This document shows positions 45,547-54,988 of a stretch of DNA of 64,000 nt, piece by piece (position 1 is the stretch's first letter; the number at the start of each line of letters is the position of its first letter). A program made the translations under genes and the position numbers. The DNA is from Haloferula helveola (GTDB lineage Bacteria > Verrucomicrobiota > Verrucomicrobiia > Verrucomicrobiales > Akkermansiaceae). The notes under the pieces were generated by a model. The model was not told where the DNA came from. It did not search any database and was given only the letters and a program-made list of their open reading frames with translations. The DNA is taken from assembly GCF_037076345.1 (NCBI RefSeq), contig NZ_AP024702.1:4340001-4404000 (forward strand), read 5' to 3'.

Positions 45547-46473
45547 ATGAGCGACGTCGTACTACTTTTTTCCGGTCAGGGCGCCCAGAAGGTGGGCATG
45601 GGCAAGGATTTCCACGAGGCATCCGAATCGGCCCGGAAGCTCTTCGAGGAGGCGAACCAGAGCCTCGGGATGAATCTGAGCGGCGTGATGTTCGACGGGC
45701 CGGATGAGGAACTGACCCGCACTTCGCGCTGCCAGCCGGCGCTCTACCTGCACGGTTTGGTCGCGATGACGCTGCTCAAGGAGCGGGTGCCTTCGCTGAA
45801 TCCGGTGGCGGCCGCCGGTCTCTCGCTCGGTGAATTCACCGCCCACGCGTCAGCCGGGACCTTCTCGATGGCGGACGGCCTTCGTTTGGTCGCCAAGCGC
45901 GGCGGCTTCATGGAAGAGGCGTGTGAGGCGACCACTGGCGCGATGGCCGCGATGATCGGCGGCGACGAGTCGGCCGTGGTCGAGCTCGCCGACGAGTGCG
46001 GCGTGGACGTCGCGAACTTCAACGCCCCCGGGCAGATCGTCATTTCCGGAAGCGTCGAGGGAATCGATGCCGCGGTGGAGAAGGCGAAAGACAAGGGTAT
46101 CCGCCGGGCGATCAAGCTGAACGTTGCGGGTGCTTACCACAGCCGGCTGATGCAGTCGGCGCAGGACAAGCTGGCGGTCGAACTCGGCTCCGTCGAGATG
46201 ACTGCCCCTTCGATCCCGGTTGTCTGCAACTACGGGGCGACCGAAGTCAGCGACCCGGCGGCGGTCCGTTCGATGCTGGAGAAGCAGGTGACCGGATCGG
46301 TGCGCTGGACGGATTCGATCCAGTTGCTGGTCGGGAAGGGTCACACGACCTTCATCGAGCTCGGACCCGGCAAGGTGCTCGCGGGCTTGGTGAGCAAGAT
46401 CGCCAAGGATGTGACGGTGCACTCGGTTGAGGATCTGCCGTCACTCGAAGCTTGCGTCGAGGCGCTAGGCTAG
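45547..46473 (+). CDS. fabD: malonyl-CoA:ACP transacylase
   Basis: 308 residues from the ATG at 45547 (MSDVVLLFSGQGAQKVGMG). The nucleophile elbow GLSLGE places Ser93, and His198 in NVAGAYHSRL is the catalytic partner. Family length is normal. It loads malonyl groups onto ACP for fatty acid synthesis. It is 81 bases after ybeY with its own promoter-like boxes, and converges with the tricorn-type protease gene ten bases downstream. Confidence 0.95.
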   Translation: MSDVVLLFSGQGAQKVGMGKDFHEASESARKLFEEANQSLGMNLSGVMFDGPDEELTRTSRCQPALYLHGLVAMTLLKERVPSLNPVAAAGLSLGEFTAHASAGTFSMADGLRLVAKRGGFMEEACEATTGAMAAMIGGDESAVVELADECGVDVANFNAPGQIVISGSVEGIDAAVEKAKDKGIRRAIKLNVAGAYHSRLMQSAQDKLAVELGSVEMTAPSIPVVCNYGATEVSDPAAVRSMLEKQVTGSVRWTDSIQLLVGKGHTTFIELGPGKVLAGLVSKIAKDVTVHSVEDLPSLEACVEALG

Positions 46474-46483
46474 GAAAAGAGCC

Positions 46484-49400
46484 CTACTTGTCGCGATTGC
46501 GGTAGACCGGCTTGAACGGTTTCTCAACCGCTTGCGCGACCTCCTTGAGCAGCGTGCTGACCGCGGTATTAAGCTGCGGGTCACGGTCGGCGACCATGTC
46601 GCCCGGCGTCGGCCAGATGACCACGTCCGGCTTGGCGCCATTCATCTCCATGTCCTCGCCGGTGTCCGGAAGGAACCAGCCGCGGAAGGGAACACGGAGC
46701 GTGCCCGCATCGAGAATCCGGTCCTTGCCGGCGGAGATCACACCGCCGGCGGTTTGCACGCCGACCAGCTTGCCGCGGTCGAGGGTCTTGATCGCGTGGG
46801 CGAAAATCTCGGCGTTCGAGTACGAGTTCTGGTTGCAGACGACGACCAGCGGTTTGTGCCAGGAGGCATAGACCTTGCGGTCCTGCGGGTAGCCCGGTCC
46901 GCCGTCGCGGGGGATGGTCACGGCGTGGCGCGGCTGGCAGAGGACCGTGAGGAGGTGGTCCGTGATGAAGCCGCCGCCGTTGTCGCGGATGTCGATGATC
47001 AGGCCCTGCTTGCCATGGCCCGCGGCGTAGATCTGGCGCTCGAACTTTTCGAACTCGTCCCAGAACATGCGGGCGATGTGGACGTAGCCGAGCTTGCCGC
47101 CTGACATTTCCTCGACCTTCTTCCGGTTCTCGACGATGACCTGGGCCTCGGCGAGAAGGGTCGCCTTGTTGTAGCTGATCGCTTCGAGTTCGTGGGTGTG
47201 CTCCACGCCGTCGGCGTCACGCACCGTGATCTCGATCTGCCGGTCCATGCGGCCGTTCATGAAACGGTGGACCGGTGTGGAGCCATCGACACGGCGGCCG
47301 TTGACCCGGACGATCGTGTCGCCTTCGCGAACCGGCGGATTGCAGGTGGCGGCGGGACTGTCGGCGATGACTTTCGCGGCAAACAGCGGGTCGCCGGCAC
47401 CCTTGCGGCCGAAGACGATCCCGACGTGACGGGTCGTCTGGAACTCGGCTCCTTCGTTTTCCCAAGCCTTCGGCCACTCCTCGGACTCGAAAGAGAGGTG
47501 GGAGGCGTTCAGTTCGCCGAGCAACATGCTGACCACCCGGTCGAAGGTTCGTGAGTCGGGTGCCTTGGCGGCGGTCTCTTCATACTTCGAACGGGTCTTG
47601 TCCCAATCGAGGCCGTTCATCGTCGGGTCGTAGAACCGGTCGCGCAAGGTGCGCCAGATGAGGCGGAACGACAGCCGCTGGTGGGCGACGCGGTCGCGAA
47701 CCATGCGAGCCGAGATCTTGTAGCTGGAGAGCTTGCCCTTCTTGAGGACGGCCGGTGAGCGGTCGACGATCCAGTAGAAGCTGCCGTCCTCGTCGGTGCG
47801 GATCGGCAATCCACGATGGTCATCGTAGTCCTCCATCTTGGCGTTCGGGCGGGCATCGATGCGGTAAAGCGTGTCGTTGGTGCTGTTCTTCGACTGGAAC
47901 AGGATCGCCTCGGAATCGTGTGACCAGATCACGCGCTCGGGTTCGATGCCGCGCGTGTTCAGGCGGACGATTCGCTCGCTCAGTCCGTGGAAGTCGATTG
48001 GCAGGCGCTTGCGCGACTTTGCCTCCAGCTTCTTGGGTTTCGGCGGGGCGGAGTCGTCCCGGACGTCGGCGACGTCGGTATCGTCATCCGACGGTGTCGG
48101 TTCCTCATCGGCTTCGGTCGCGTCCTCCTGCTGGTAAGACGGGTCGTCGCGCATCATCGCCTCGGCTTCGAGTTCGCGGAGATTCCGCGAGCTTCGGACG
48201 GCCTCTTCAAGCCGCAGGTCGACGTAGAACAGTCCCATCTCGTTGTTCAGCCGTCGCCCGGTGAAGGCGATCTTGCGACCGTCGGGCGACCAACGGGGGG
48301 AGCCTTCGAAGTCCGGGTGGCGGGACACGTTGAAGGGCTCGAGCGATCCGTCGGTCGGGACGATGTAGATGTCGCGGTTGAAGTTCTGGTCCTGGGCGGC
48401 GAATGCGATCCACTCGCCGTCGGGAGACCAGTCGTAGGTCGGCGGATCCCAGCAGGAGAAGATCACCTTGGGATCCGATCCGTCGTAGTTGGCGACGGTC
48501 AGGTCGCCGCTGCCCGAGACGTAAGCGATGAAGCGGCCGTTCGGGCTGATGGAGAACCGGCGCTTCGGTTCAGGGCCGAAAGTGACTTGCTCGGTGGCGA
48601 AGGATTCGGCGCGCCACCAGAAGTCTTCCGGGTCGAGGCGCGAGATCCGCCAGACGTTCGATTCGATGCCGTCATCGAACTCGTAGTAGATGTATTTCCC
48701 GTCGGGCGAGAAAACCGGGTCGTCCTCGATGCCGTCGGTGCGGGTGATCCGGTTCGGTTCGCGCAGCAGCGTGTCCATTGCCCAGAGCTCGCCCTCGGCT
48801 TTGAATACGATCTCGAGGCCGCTCTTGGAGAAGTCGGCGTCGACCGTGCCGGTGATCTTGCGCACCTCGCTGGTCGTGTCGGGAAGGTCCTCGGCCTGCC
48901 AGATGTCGAGCTTCTTCGGCTCGCCCTTGGCGGGGTCGAACGACCACAGGTCGAAGCCGCGACGGAAGACGATCACCGAGCCGTTGCGGGCGAGCGACGG
49001 GAGCATGACGCCATCATCCTCGAAGCGGGTAAGTTGCTTGTCCGAGCCATCCTCGAGCGTGCGCAGCCACAGGTTGAAGGCACCGTTACGGTCGGTGACG
49101 TAGTAGAAGCCCTTGCCGTCGGGTGTGGGCATCGGCCAGCGGGCTTCCTGCCCCTCCTTGACGTGGGAGGTGAAGGTCTGGGTCGCGGGTTCGTACGACC
49201 AGATCGATGCGGCCTGTGGGCCACGATATCCTTTGCGGTAGAGTTGTTGGCCGTCGCGGCAGAAGAAGATCCGCGATCCGTCGGGCGACCAGTTCGACGA
49301 GTCGCCGCGTTCGTCGAAGACGTAGGTCTCGGGCGATTCGCGGCGGAGATCGATCTCGATCAACCGGAACGGGCGGAAGCCCGGAGCGTCGCGGAGTCCG

Positions 49401-49801
49401 CGGATGATCGCGGTTTCGCCGTCCGGCGCGATGCATTCGAGGATGCCACCCTCGGAATGGAAGCTGTGCTGGGTGGCCGGGCCGCCGTCGACCGGCATCG
49501 AGAAAAGCTGCAGGGCGCCGGAGCGGGTCGAGCAGAAGTAGAGCGTCTTGCCGTCGGGCGAGAAGCGCGGATAGCTGTCGCGTGCCGGGTGGGCGGTAAG
49601 GCGAGTGGCGCGTCCGCCATCGGTCGCCACCGACCACAGGTCGTCACGCCACTCGAAAACGAGGGTGTCGCCCTCCGGTGAGACCGTGGGCCACGACGCC
49701 ATCTGGACCTTGCCGGCGCCCTCGGGAATGGGGTCGGCCGCACCCCGGGTGAAACCGGTGCAGATCAGGGTGGTAAGAGTAAGGGCGGTGCCGAATCGCA
49801 T
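46484..49801 (-). CDS. secreted tricorn-type S41 protease with beta-propeller
   Basis: 1105 residues with a signal peptide (MRFGTALTLTTLICTGFTRGAA). Many TolB/WD40-like PD40 repeats fill about 30-560 (FSPDGKTLYFCS, WSPDGEWIAF, FSPDGKYIYYEF), then an acidic linker (about 575-610). A PDZ-like domain (about 800-890) and an S41 peptidase domain follow. The nucleophile is likely Ser995 in NSYSNAEIF, preceded by LIIDIRDNGGG. Tricorn proteases degrade peptides delivered through the propeller; here the signal peptide implies a periplasmic housekeeping or scavenging role. Monocistronic, with an AT-rich region upstream at 49830-49870. Confidence 0.93.
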   Translation of the reverse strand: MRFGTALTLTTLICTGFTRGAADPIPEGAGKVQMASWPTVSPEGDTLVFEWRDDLWSVATDGGRATRLTAHPARDSYPRFSPDGKTLYFCSTRSGALQLFSMPVDGGPATQHSFHSEGGILECIAPDGETAIIRGLRDAPGFRPFRLIEIDLRRESPETYVFDERGDSSNWSPDGSRIFFCRDGQQLYRKGYRGPQAASIWSYEPATQTFTSHVKEGQEARWPMPTPDGKGFYYVTDRNGAFNLWLRTLEDGSDKQLTRFEDDGVMLPSLARNGSVIVFRRGFDLWSFDPAKGEPKKLDIWQAEDLPDTTSEVRKITGTVDADFSKSGLEIVFKAEGELWAMDTLLREPNRITRTDGIEDDPVFSPDGKYIYYEFDDGIESNVWRISRLDPEDFWWRAESFATEQVTFGPEPKRRFSISPNGRFIAYVSGSGDLTVANYDGSDPKVIFSCWDPPTYDWSPDGEWIAFAAQDQNFNRDIYIVPTDGSLEPFNVSRHPDFEGSPRWSPDGRKIAFTGRRLNNEMGLFYVDLRLEEAVRSSRNLRELEAEAMMRDDPSYQQEDATEADEEPTPSDDDTDVADVRDDSAPPKPKKLEAKSRKRLPIDFHGLSERIVRLNTRGIEPERVIWSHDSEAILFQSKNSTNDTLYRIDARPNAKMEDYDDHRGLPIRTDEDGSFYWIVDRSPAVLKKGKLSSYKISARMVRDRVAHQRLSFRLIWRTLRDRFYDPTMNGLDWDKTRSKYEETAAKAPDSRTFDRVVSMLLGELNASHLSFESEEWPKAWENEGAEFQTTRHVGIVFGRKGAGDPLFAAKVIADSPAATCNPPVREGDTIVRVNGRRVDGSTPVHRFMNGRMDRQIEITVRDADGVEHTHELEAISYNKATLLAEAQVIVENRKKVEEMSGGKLGYVHIARMFWDEFEKFERQIYAAGHGKQGLIIDIRDNGGGFITDHLLTVLCQPRHAVTIPRDGGPGYPQDRKVYASWHKPLVVVCNQNSYSNAEIFAHAIKTLDRGKLVGVQTAGGVISAGKDRILDAGTLRVPFRGWFLPDTGEDMEMNGAKPDVVIWPTPGDMVADRDPQLNTAVSTLLKEVAQAVEKPFKPVYRNRDK

Positions 49802-49926
49802 ACGGAGGCGGCGGGACTACGGGACAGCAGTTGCGGATTTATCGCAGGTAATTAAGGAAACTAAAGCAAATTTGGTGCTGAAGTTGCCTCGTCGGAAACG
49901 GATAGCACGCGTCGAGCCAAGCGGTC

Positions 49927-50391
49927 TCAGCGGGTGACGGCGCGCTCCCTTGCCTCGGTTTCGAGCGGGGCGCAAGCGTAGCCGTAGCGGAGACATTCGT
50001 AGATGTACTGACGCATGAAGCGAAAGTGACCGCCGAGGCGGGCATATTGGCGGACGTGAACCAGTTCGTGCCGCAGGAGTTGCGGGTCGGTATGGATCGC
50101 GCTGATCCCGTTTCCGAGTGCCATTCCCGCAGGCCGGAACAGAGGGATGCCGATCCTTTGCAGAAAGCCCACCACGCCGCCGGGCAGCGGTAGGGGGATG
50201 TCGGACCGAACTTCAATCCGCACCCGGCCGGGATCCGGAATTCCGAGTCTGGCAGCGAAATCCAGCAGGGAGTCTTCGAGCGGAATCCCTCTCGTCAGAA
50301 TCTCGCGCTCGCGCCTTTCTGACCATCTCGCCATAGCCGGTGCCAAGGCATCGGCGAGCGTCAGGGCGAGACCGTGGGGCAGGGTGATCAA
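49927..50391 (-). CDS. small HExxH metallopeptidase-like protein starting at TTG
   Basis: 154 residues from a TTG at 50391 that overlaps the stop of the upstream gene (TTGA); the next in-frame Met would start at residue 20. The motif RHELVHVRQYARLGG (107-121) has the HExxH zinc site (His108, Glu109, His112) followed by a helix and a late Glu cluster (LETEARERA) that could give a third ligand. This resembles DUF4157-like putative metallopeptidases. No signal peptide is clear. It is coupled to the von Willebrand-like gene, so they probably act together. Confidence 0.75.
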   Translation of the reverse strand: MITLPHGLALTLADALAPAMARWSERREREILTRGIPLEDSLLDFAARLGIPDPGRVRIEVRSDIPLPLPGGVVGFLQRIGIPLFRPAGMALGNGISAIHTDPQLLRHELVHVRQYARLGGHFRFMRQYIYECLRYGYACAPLETEARERAVTR

Positions 50392-51347
50392 ATCCGCTTG
50401 CGGATGACTTCGCCACCGGAGCGTTTCGCGAGCTCGTTGATGAGCTCCGGAGGACGCCGGGAAAGCGTGTGGACGTAGACGGTCACCTTCTTCGCCAGCA
50501 TGGTCCGTCCGAGTGTGCGAAGCAGGTCGTCGTCGGTGGAGTCTTCGAAGTCGCAGAACCAGTAGAGCGCGTCGCAGTGCATCTTCTCGACGCTGCTCAT
50601 CAGCGCGGAGACCGCGTCGCGGGTCCAGCGGATGTAGGTGGAGTGGGGAGTTTCGCCGAGCTGGGGAACACGCGGGATGTGCCGGTCGGCGGTGAAGGGA
50701 TTGATGCCCGAAACCGGCTTGGTAAAGAACCACTGGTTGTCGCTGAGGTGGGTGAGGCGACAGCCGTCGACCTCGACGAAGTGGGCGTCGGTGAACTCGC
50801 GGCCGATCTCTTCGCGCAGCTTCGGCAGGTAGGGAGTCATGCTCGGGCTGTTGTCGAGGATGACTCCAAGCCGTGCGGCCGAGACACGTTGGTCGTAGAT
50901 CTTGCCGTCCTTGACGACCAGGTTGGCGTCGTCCGATTTCCAAGTCTTCGCCAGCTTCTCCTCTTCGGCCGCGATGAGCTTCCGGACGGCCTCGAATTCT
51001 TTGAGGGTCTCCCCGATGTGTTCTTCGGCGGCTCGGCTTGAGAGGCTGCCTTCCTTGAATTTCTCAAGCATCCGCAGCTTCTTCCGGTCGTCGGTCGGAG
51101 CGAGATACTTGTAGGGCAGGTCGAATGGAGCACCGCGCTCGTCGCCGATCCTCTTGGCGCGCTCCTCGAAGTTCTTCGTCAGCCAGTCGAACAGCCGCTG
51201 CGAATACTCCGCGATCGACTCGTCGTCCCATCTGCCCGTGCCCTCGCGGGCGAGCGCGGAAGACGCGGACAATGCCGCAACGGACCCGAGCGAGAGCTGG
51301 ATCCAGGACCGGCGACTGATGGAGCAGCTGCTTTCCGAGGATGGCAT
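50388..51347 (-). CDS. exported von Willebrand A-like protein
   Basis: 319 residues. The N-terminus has a twin-arginine-like signal (SISRRSWIQLSLGSVAALSASSALA). A helical region with charged coiled-coil character follows (50-140). From about 158 the sequence reads GVILDNSPSM, with Asp165, Ser167 and Ser169 matching the DxSxS metal-ion site of vWA domains; later strands (KVTVYVHTLSR) fit the fold. It probably binds a protein partner through a metal. It is translationally coupled to the HExxH gene just downstream. Confidence 0.75.
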   Translation of the reverse strand: MPSSESSCSISRRSWIQLSLGSVAALSASSALAREGTGRWDDESIAEYSQRLFDWLTKNFEERAKRIGDERGAPFDLPYKYLAPTDDRKKLRMLEKFKEGSLSSRAAEEHIGETLKEFEAVRKLIAAEEEKLAKTWKSDDANLVVKDGKIYDQRVSAARLGVILDNSPSMTPYLPKLREEIGREFTDAHFVEVDGCRLTHLSDNQWFFTKPVSGINPFTADRHIPRVPQLGETPHSTYIRWTRDAVSALMSSVEKMHCDALYWFCDFEDSTDDDLLRTLGRTMLAKKVTVYVHTLSRRPPELINELAKRSGGEVIRKRI

Positions 51348-51379
51348 GATTCATCCTCTGCCGGGTTCGAAGGCCTGGG

Positions 51380-51448
51380 TCAAGCAGGCACGAACTGTTC
51401 CTTGAGCACCGCCTTCATCGCCTTGCCGGAGCCCGGTCGGCTGATCAT
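51380..51448 (-). pseudogene. remnant matching the 3' end of an sdhB gene
   Basis: A 22-codon frame ends in [14 protein letters not shown]-stop, nearly the same as the end of the intact sdhB at 54989 ([12 protein letters not shown]). The last 36 bases agree at 32 positions by eye, and the differences over the LKEQFVPA codons (GAA/GAG, CCT/CCG, GCT/GCC) are synonymous, so the fragment probably derives from a once-functional coding sequence. No further SdhB similarity lies upstream. It sits between the divergent vWA-like and DUF3142 genes. Confidence 0.65.
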
Positions 51449-51454
51449 GATCGC

Positions 51455-52714
51455 ATGAATCGATTTCAGAGCATGCTTGGGAAGAATATCAACCCGGCGG
51501 TGCCCGCCCTTCTGGCGGTGCTCATGTGCCTGCTTGCCGCCTCATGCAAACGCGAGGTGACCACCGTTCCGGCGAATCCGCTGACGACCGAAGCTTATGT
51601 GTGGCAGGCCCCCGGTCGGCCGGAAGTTCAGGAAGCTGTCGGGCGTGCCGAGGGAGCCATCGGCCGCCTGCAGTTCCGCGCGGCCGAGTTGCGCTGGCGG
51701 GAGAATCGATTCGAAGTCGAAGAGGTCATCCGGCAGCGGTTGCCGGTTCCGGGTTGCGGTCTCGTTGTCAGGGTGGGCCAGTCGGCGGCGGCGCTCGATT
51801 GGAGCGCTGCCCAGTGCGAAGACCTCGAAGAGGTGGTCGCTTCGCTCGCGGCACTCGGGCCGTCGGAGATCCAACTCGACTACGACTGCCCGCAGCGGCG
51901 GTTGGGTGTCTACCGCAGGCTTCTCGCGCGCGTGCGGAAGGCGGCGGAGGGTGTGCCGGTGGTTCCGACCGCGCTGCCGAGCTGGCTGGCGGAGAAGGAA
52001 TTCGCCGAGCTGGCGCGGGAGTCACCGGGCTACGTGGTTCAGGTTCATTCGCTCACGCTGCCCCGGACGCCCGACGATCCGGTGGTCCTTCTTGATCCCG
52101 ATCTGGCGCGAGGCGCGGTGGCGAAGGCCGCGGCGATCGGGGTGCCGTTCCGCGTGGCGATGCCGACATACGGGTGTGAGGTCTGGTTCGATCGGAACGG
52201 AAAAGTCATTGATGTGATCTCTGAAGACCTGCCGCCCGAAGGTGTGACTCCCGCGAAGCGATCGTACGCCTACGTCGATCCGGCGATCGGTGCCAAGCTG
52301 GTTGCGGAATGGATGCAATCACCCCCGGTGAACCTGACCGGCATCATCTGGTACCGGCTGCCCATCTCCACCGACCGTCGCAATTGGCCGTGGCAGACGC
52401 TTGAGAAAGTCTCGCGGGGCGAGGTGCCGACGGCTGATGTGCGGGTCGAACGAAAGGTGAACGGCCGGGCGGGCGACGTGACGATCCTCAACCAGGGCAG
52501 CGCTCCGGTCCGCTTGCCGGAGCGGGTCATCGCCCGCGGTGCCATCGTGGCCGCGGACGCGGTTGGCGGATATCGGTTGGAGAAGGGAGGAAGGGAAACG
52601 GTTTTCCGCTTCGGTGGCGCTGAATGGTCATGGATCGAACCGGGTGAGCGCGTTATCGTCGGTTGGATCACGAGTCGGGATAAGGACGCTTCCATCACGT
52701 TGGAAATCGAATGA
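51455..52714 (+). CDS. DUF3142-domain lipoprotein
   Basis: 419 residues with a lipoprotein signal: hydrophobic stretch then LAASC, Cys31 being the lipidation site. The body resembles DUF3142 (starting TTEAYVWQAPGRPEVQEAV), with a TIM-barrel-like run of strands and segments such as QLDYDCPQRRLGVYRRLL and ALPSWLAEKEFAELA. The function of the family is unknown; glycoside-hydrolase-like barrels are a guess. Its stop overlaps the start of the 755-residue gene (ATGA at 52711), so they are co-translated. An ATG at 51473 is a possible alternative start but would shorten the signal. Confidence 0.85.
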   Translation: MNRFQSMLGKNINPAVPALLAVLMCLLAASCKREVTTVPANPLTTEAYVWQAPGRPEVQEAVGRAEGAIGRLQFRAAELRWRENRFEVEEVIRQRLPVPGCGLVVRVGQSAAALDWSAAQCEDLEEVVASLAALGPSEIQLDYDCPQRRLGVYRRLLARVRKAAEGVPVVPTALPSWLAEKEFAELARESPGYVVQVHSLTLPRTPDDPVVLLDPDLARGAVAKAAAIGVPFRVAMPTYGCEVWFDRNGKVIDVISEDLPPEGVTPAKRSYAYVDPAIGAKLVAEWMQSPPVNLTGIIWYRLPISTDRRNWPWQTLEKVSRGEVPTADVRVERKVNGRAGDVTILNQGSAPVRLPERVIARGAIVAADAVGGYRLEKGGRETVFRFGGAEWSWIEPGERVIVGWITSRDKDASITLEIE

Positions 52715-54978
52715 AACGGATCAGCTTGCTGGCGGGTGCGGTATTGCTTGGCGAAGGCCCGAGCCGGGCTTGCGGACCATTCTTCGCGGATACCGTGCTC
52801 GATGTTCCGTATGCGGCTCTCGACGTGCCGCCGGTGTCCTATCTTCACGAGCTGGCCCAACTGATGGGGACGGATGCGTTGCTTGAAATGCCGGGTTCGG
52901 TCGACAGGTTGGCGCAAATTCCCCTGGAAGTCGCGGAGTTGGAAGAGTTGTGGCGGGCCGAGGGAGTCGACGCAAAGGAGATCGGGCTCCGTTCGGCGCT
53001 CTATGAGAAGCAAAGGAAAGCCATCCTGCTTTGCTTTTATCCCGACGGCTGGGCCACCCAGGCGGACAAGCCGGAGGTGGTGCCGCCCGCGCAGCTGATG
53101 CTGGACGACCGCTTTCCGAAGGATGTCGTCGACTACCTTGAGGGGGCGCGTCGCCTGGCCAGCGGCGACAAGAAGGGCGCGCACAAGGTCTGGGAGGAAC
53201 TGTGCGCGCGTCCGGCCAACGAGCGAAAGCTGCGCGGGGTTTGGGCGGCATGGATGTTGGCTTCGACCGCGACCGATCGCGCCGAGGCGGTGAGGTGGCA
53301 TCGCGAGGTGATCGCGATGCGCGATGCCGGTGCGGAGGATGTGCTCGGGCTCGTTGGCGGCTCGTACGGATGGCTCTCGACGCTTGATGAAGAGATCGAT
53401 CCCGTCGAAAGAATCCGGCTGACTTATGCTGCGGTGAAGGCCGGAAACACGCGGTGTCTCACCGACCTCCGTCGACGCTCCGCGGGCCTTGCCGAGAGTC
53501 AGGACGACGCGGTTCTGGCGGCCGCCGCGAGGGATCCCGAAGTGCGGAGGCTGGTGAATATCGAGATCTACGCCCGCTTTGACGGCCCGCGCTATGCCGC
53601 GGTCAAGGAGGCGGAGAACCATCCGTTTTCCCGCTGGATCGAGGCATTGGGCGCGAACGCGGCCGGGGCGGACCCCGATGCCTCGCGGATCGCGTGGGCG
53701 CTTTACTCCCGAGGTCGCTTCGAGGAAGCGGGCGAGTGGCTGGAGCGTGCGGTGGAAGGCGATGCCCGGGCTGCGTGGTTGCGTGGCAAGCTCGCGCTGA
53801 GGGAAGGGCGGTTCGAGGATGCGGAGAAGGAGTTCGCGGTCTCGGTCGACGGCTCACGCATGGAGAAGGATGCTTGGCACCCCGACAATCCGTCGAACGT
53901 GAACCTGCTCTGGTACGATTCCGGCGACGAGCTCCGGTCCCTGTCGCAGGGCCGCCTGCTTGCCGACCTTGGTAGCGTGGCGCTATCGAGGGGTGAATAC
54001 ACGAGGGCGCTGGACTCGCTGCTGGAGGGTGGTTTTTGGGAAGATGCGGCCTATGTCGCGGAGTGGGTGCTTTCCTCCGATGAACTGCGGGAGCATTTGG
54101 AAGAGATCGCCCCGGAGTGGTCGCCGCAGATGACGAACTACTGGGCGGGCAAACCTGTGGACGTCGGATGGGGCACCTATCGTTACGATGGCCCGATCGA
54201 TCCGGCCCGCTACAACGAGTCGCTCCGGAGGTGGGATGACGGACCGTACACGCCCCTCGACTCTTTGCGCTACCTGCTGGGACGCCGGCTGGCCCGTGAA
54301 TGGCGCTTCGACGATGCCCGCGAATGGATGCCGGCTTCGCAACTGCCGCTGTTTGATCACTACGTCGCGCTGCACCGCGCGCGGCTATCGGGGCGTTACC
54401 GTGGCGAAACCCGGGCCGTCATCGGCTGGCGTCAGGCCTGCATCCATCGGGATCGTGGAATGGCGCTGTTCGGCACCGAGTCGGCGCCGGACGGCGGAGT
54501 CCATGGAGGATCGTTCGAAGCGGAGGACTTCGCTGCCACCAGGTTGTCTTGGGCCGGAGATGCGGGCGTGGCGCCCGGTGAATTGTTTGCCGAGGAGGAG
54601 GCTCCGGTGCTTCCGGTGAGTGTCGAGGAGATACGTCGCGTCCGCTCGCACCAGCTGCCGGTGGGACGCCGCCACCGCTTCCATTACCGGTTCACCGCCG
54701 CCGAGATCGCAGCGAAGGCCGCTGCGGAACTTCCACGCAATCATCCGCAGCTCGCCGCGATCTACAACTCGGCGGGGCTTTGGATTTCGAATCTCGATGC
54801 AAAAACGGCCGATCCCTACTATCAGCTGCTGGTTCGGCGTTGTGCCGGAACCGAGGAAGGCCGGCGGGCCGACGAGCGCCGATGGTTTCTGCCCGATCTC
54901 GATCGGCCGGCCGAATGGCGACCGCTGCCGGAGGCGCTGCGACCGAAGCCGCTCGAGCAGCTGCGGAAGGCGGAGTGA
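52711..54978 (+). CDS. 755-residue secreted protein paired with DUF3142
   Basis: The N-terminus has a short signal-like stretch (ISLLAGAVLLGEGPSRACGPFF). The body is mostly alpha-helical with alternating Ala, Arg, Glu and Trp and TPR-like repeats (for example RFEEAGEWLERAVEGDARAAWLRGKLALREGRFEDAEKEF split over two helix pairs near 345-385). No catalytic motif was recognised. The ATGA overlap with the DUF3142 lipoprotein gene implies a joint function, perhaps as a scaffold at the cell envelope. Confidence 0.8.
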   Translation: MKRISLLAGAVLLGEGPSRACGPFFADTVLDVPYAALDVPPVSYLHELAQLMGTDALLEMPGSVDRLAQIPLEVAELEELWRAEGVDAKEIGLRSALYEKQRKAILLCFYPDGWATQADKPEVVPPAQLMLDDRFPKDVVDYLEGARRLASGDKKGAHKVWEELCARPANERKLRGVWAAWMLASTATDRAEAVRWHREVIAMRDAGAEDVLGLVGGSYGWLSTLDEEIDPVERIRLTYAAVKAGNTRCLTDLRRRSAGLAESQDDAVLAAAARDPEVRRLVNIEIYARFDGPRYAAVKEAENHPFSRWIEALGANAAGADPDASRIAWALYSRGRFEEAGEWLERAVEGDARAAWLRGKLALREGRFEDAEKEFAVSVDGSRMEKDAWHPDNPSNVNLLWYDSGDELRSLSQGRLLADLGSVALSRGEYTRALDSLLEGGFWEDAAYVAEWVLSSDELREHLEEIAPEWSPQMTNYWAGKPVDVGWGTYRYDGPIDPARYNESLRRWDDGPYTPLDSLRYLLGRRLAREWRFDDAREWMPASQLPLFDHYVALHRARLSGRYRGETRAVIGWRQACIHRDRGMALFGTESAPDGGVHGGSFEAEDFAATRLSWAGDAGVAPGELFAEEEAPVLPVSVEEIRRVRSHQLPVGRRHRFHYRFTAAEIAAKAAAELPRNHPQLAAIYNSAGLWISNLDAKTADPYYQLLVRRCAGTEEGRRADERRWFLPDLDRPAEWRPLPEALRPKPLEQLRKAE

Positions 54979-54988
54979 CGGATTTGGT

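Noticed and set aside
49927-50943. A 338-residue protein starting at 50943 for the HExxH gene
   Set aside because: The upstream part overlaps the vWA-like gene in another frame and is Arg/His/Pro-rich shadow; the coupled TTG at 50391 is the better start.
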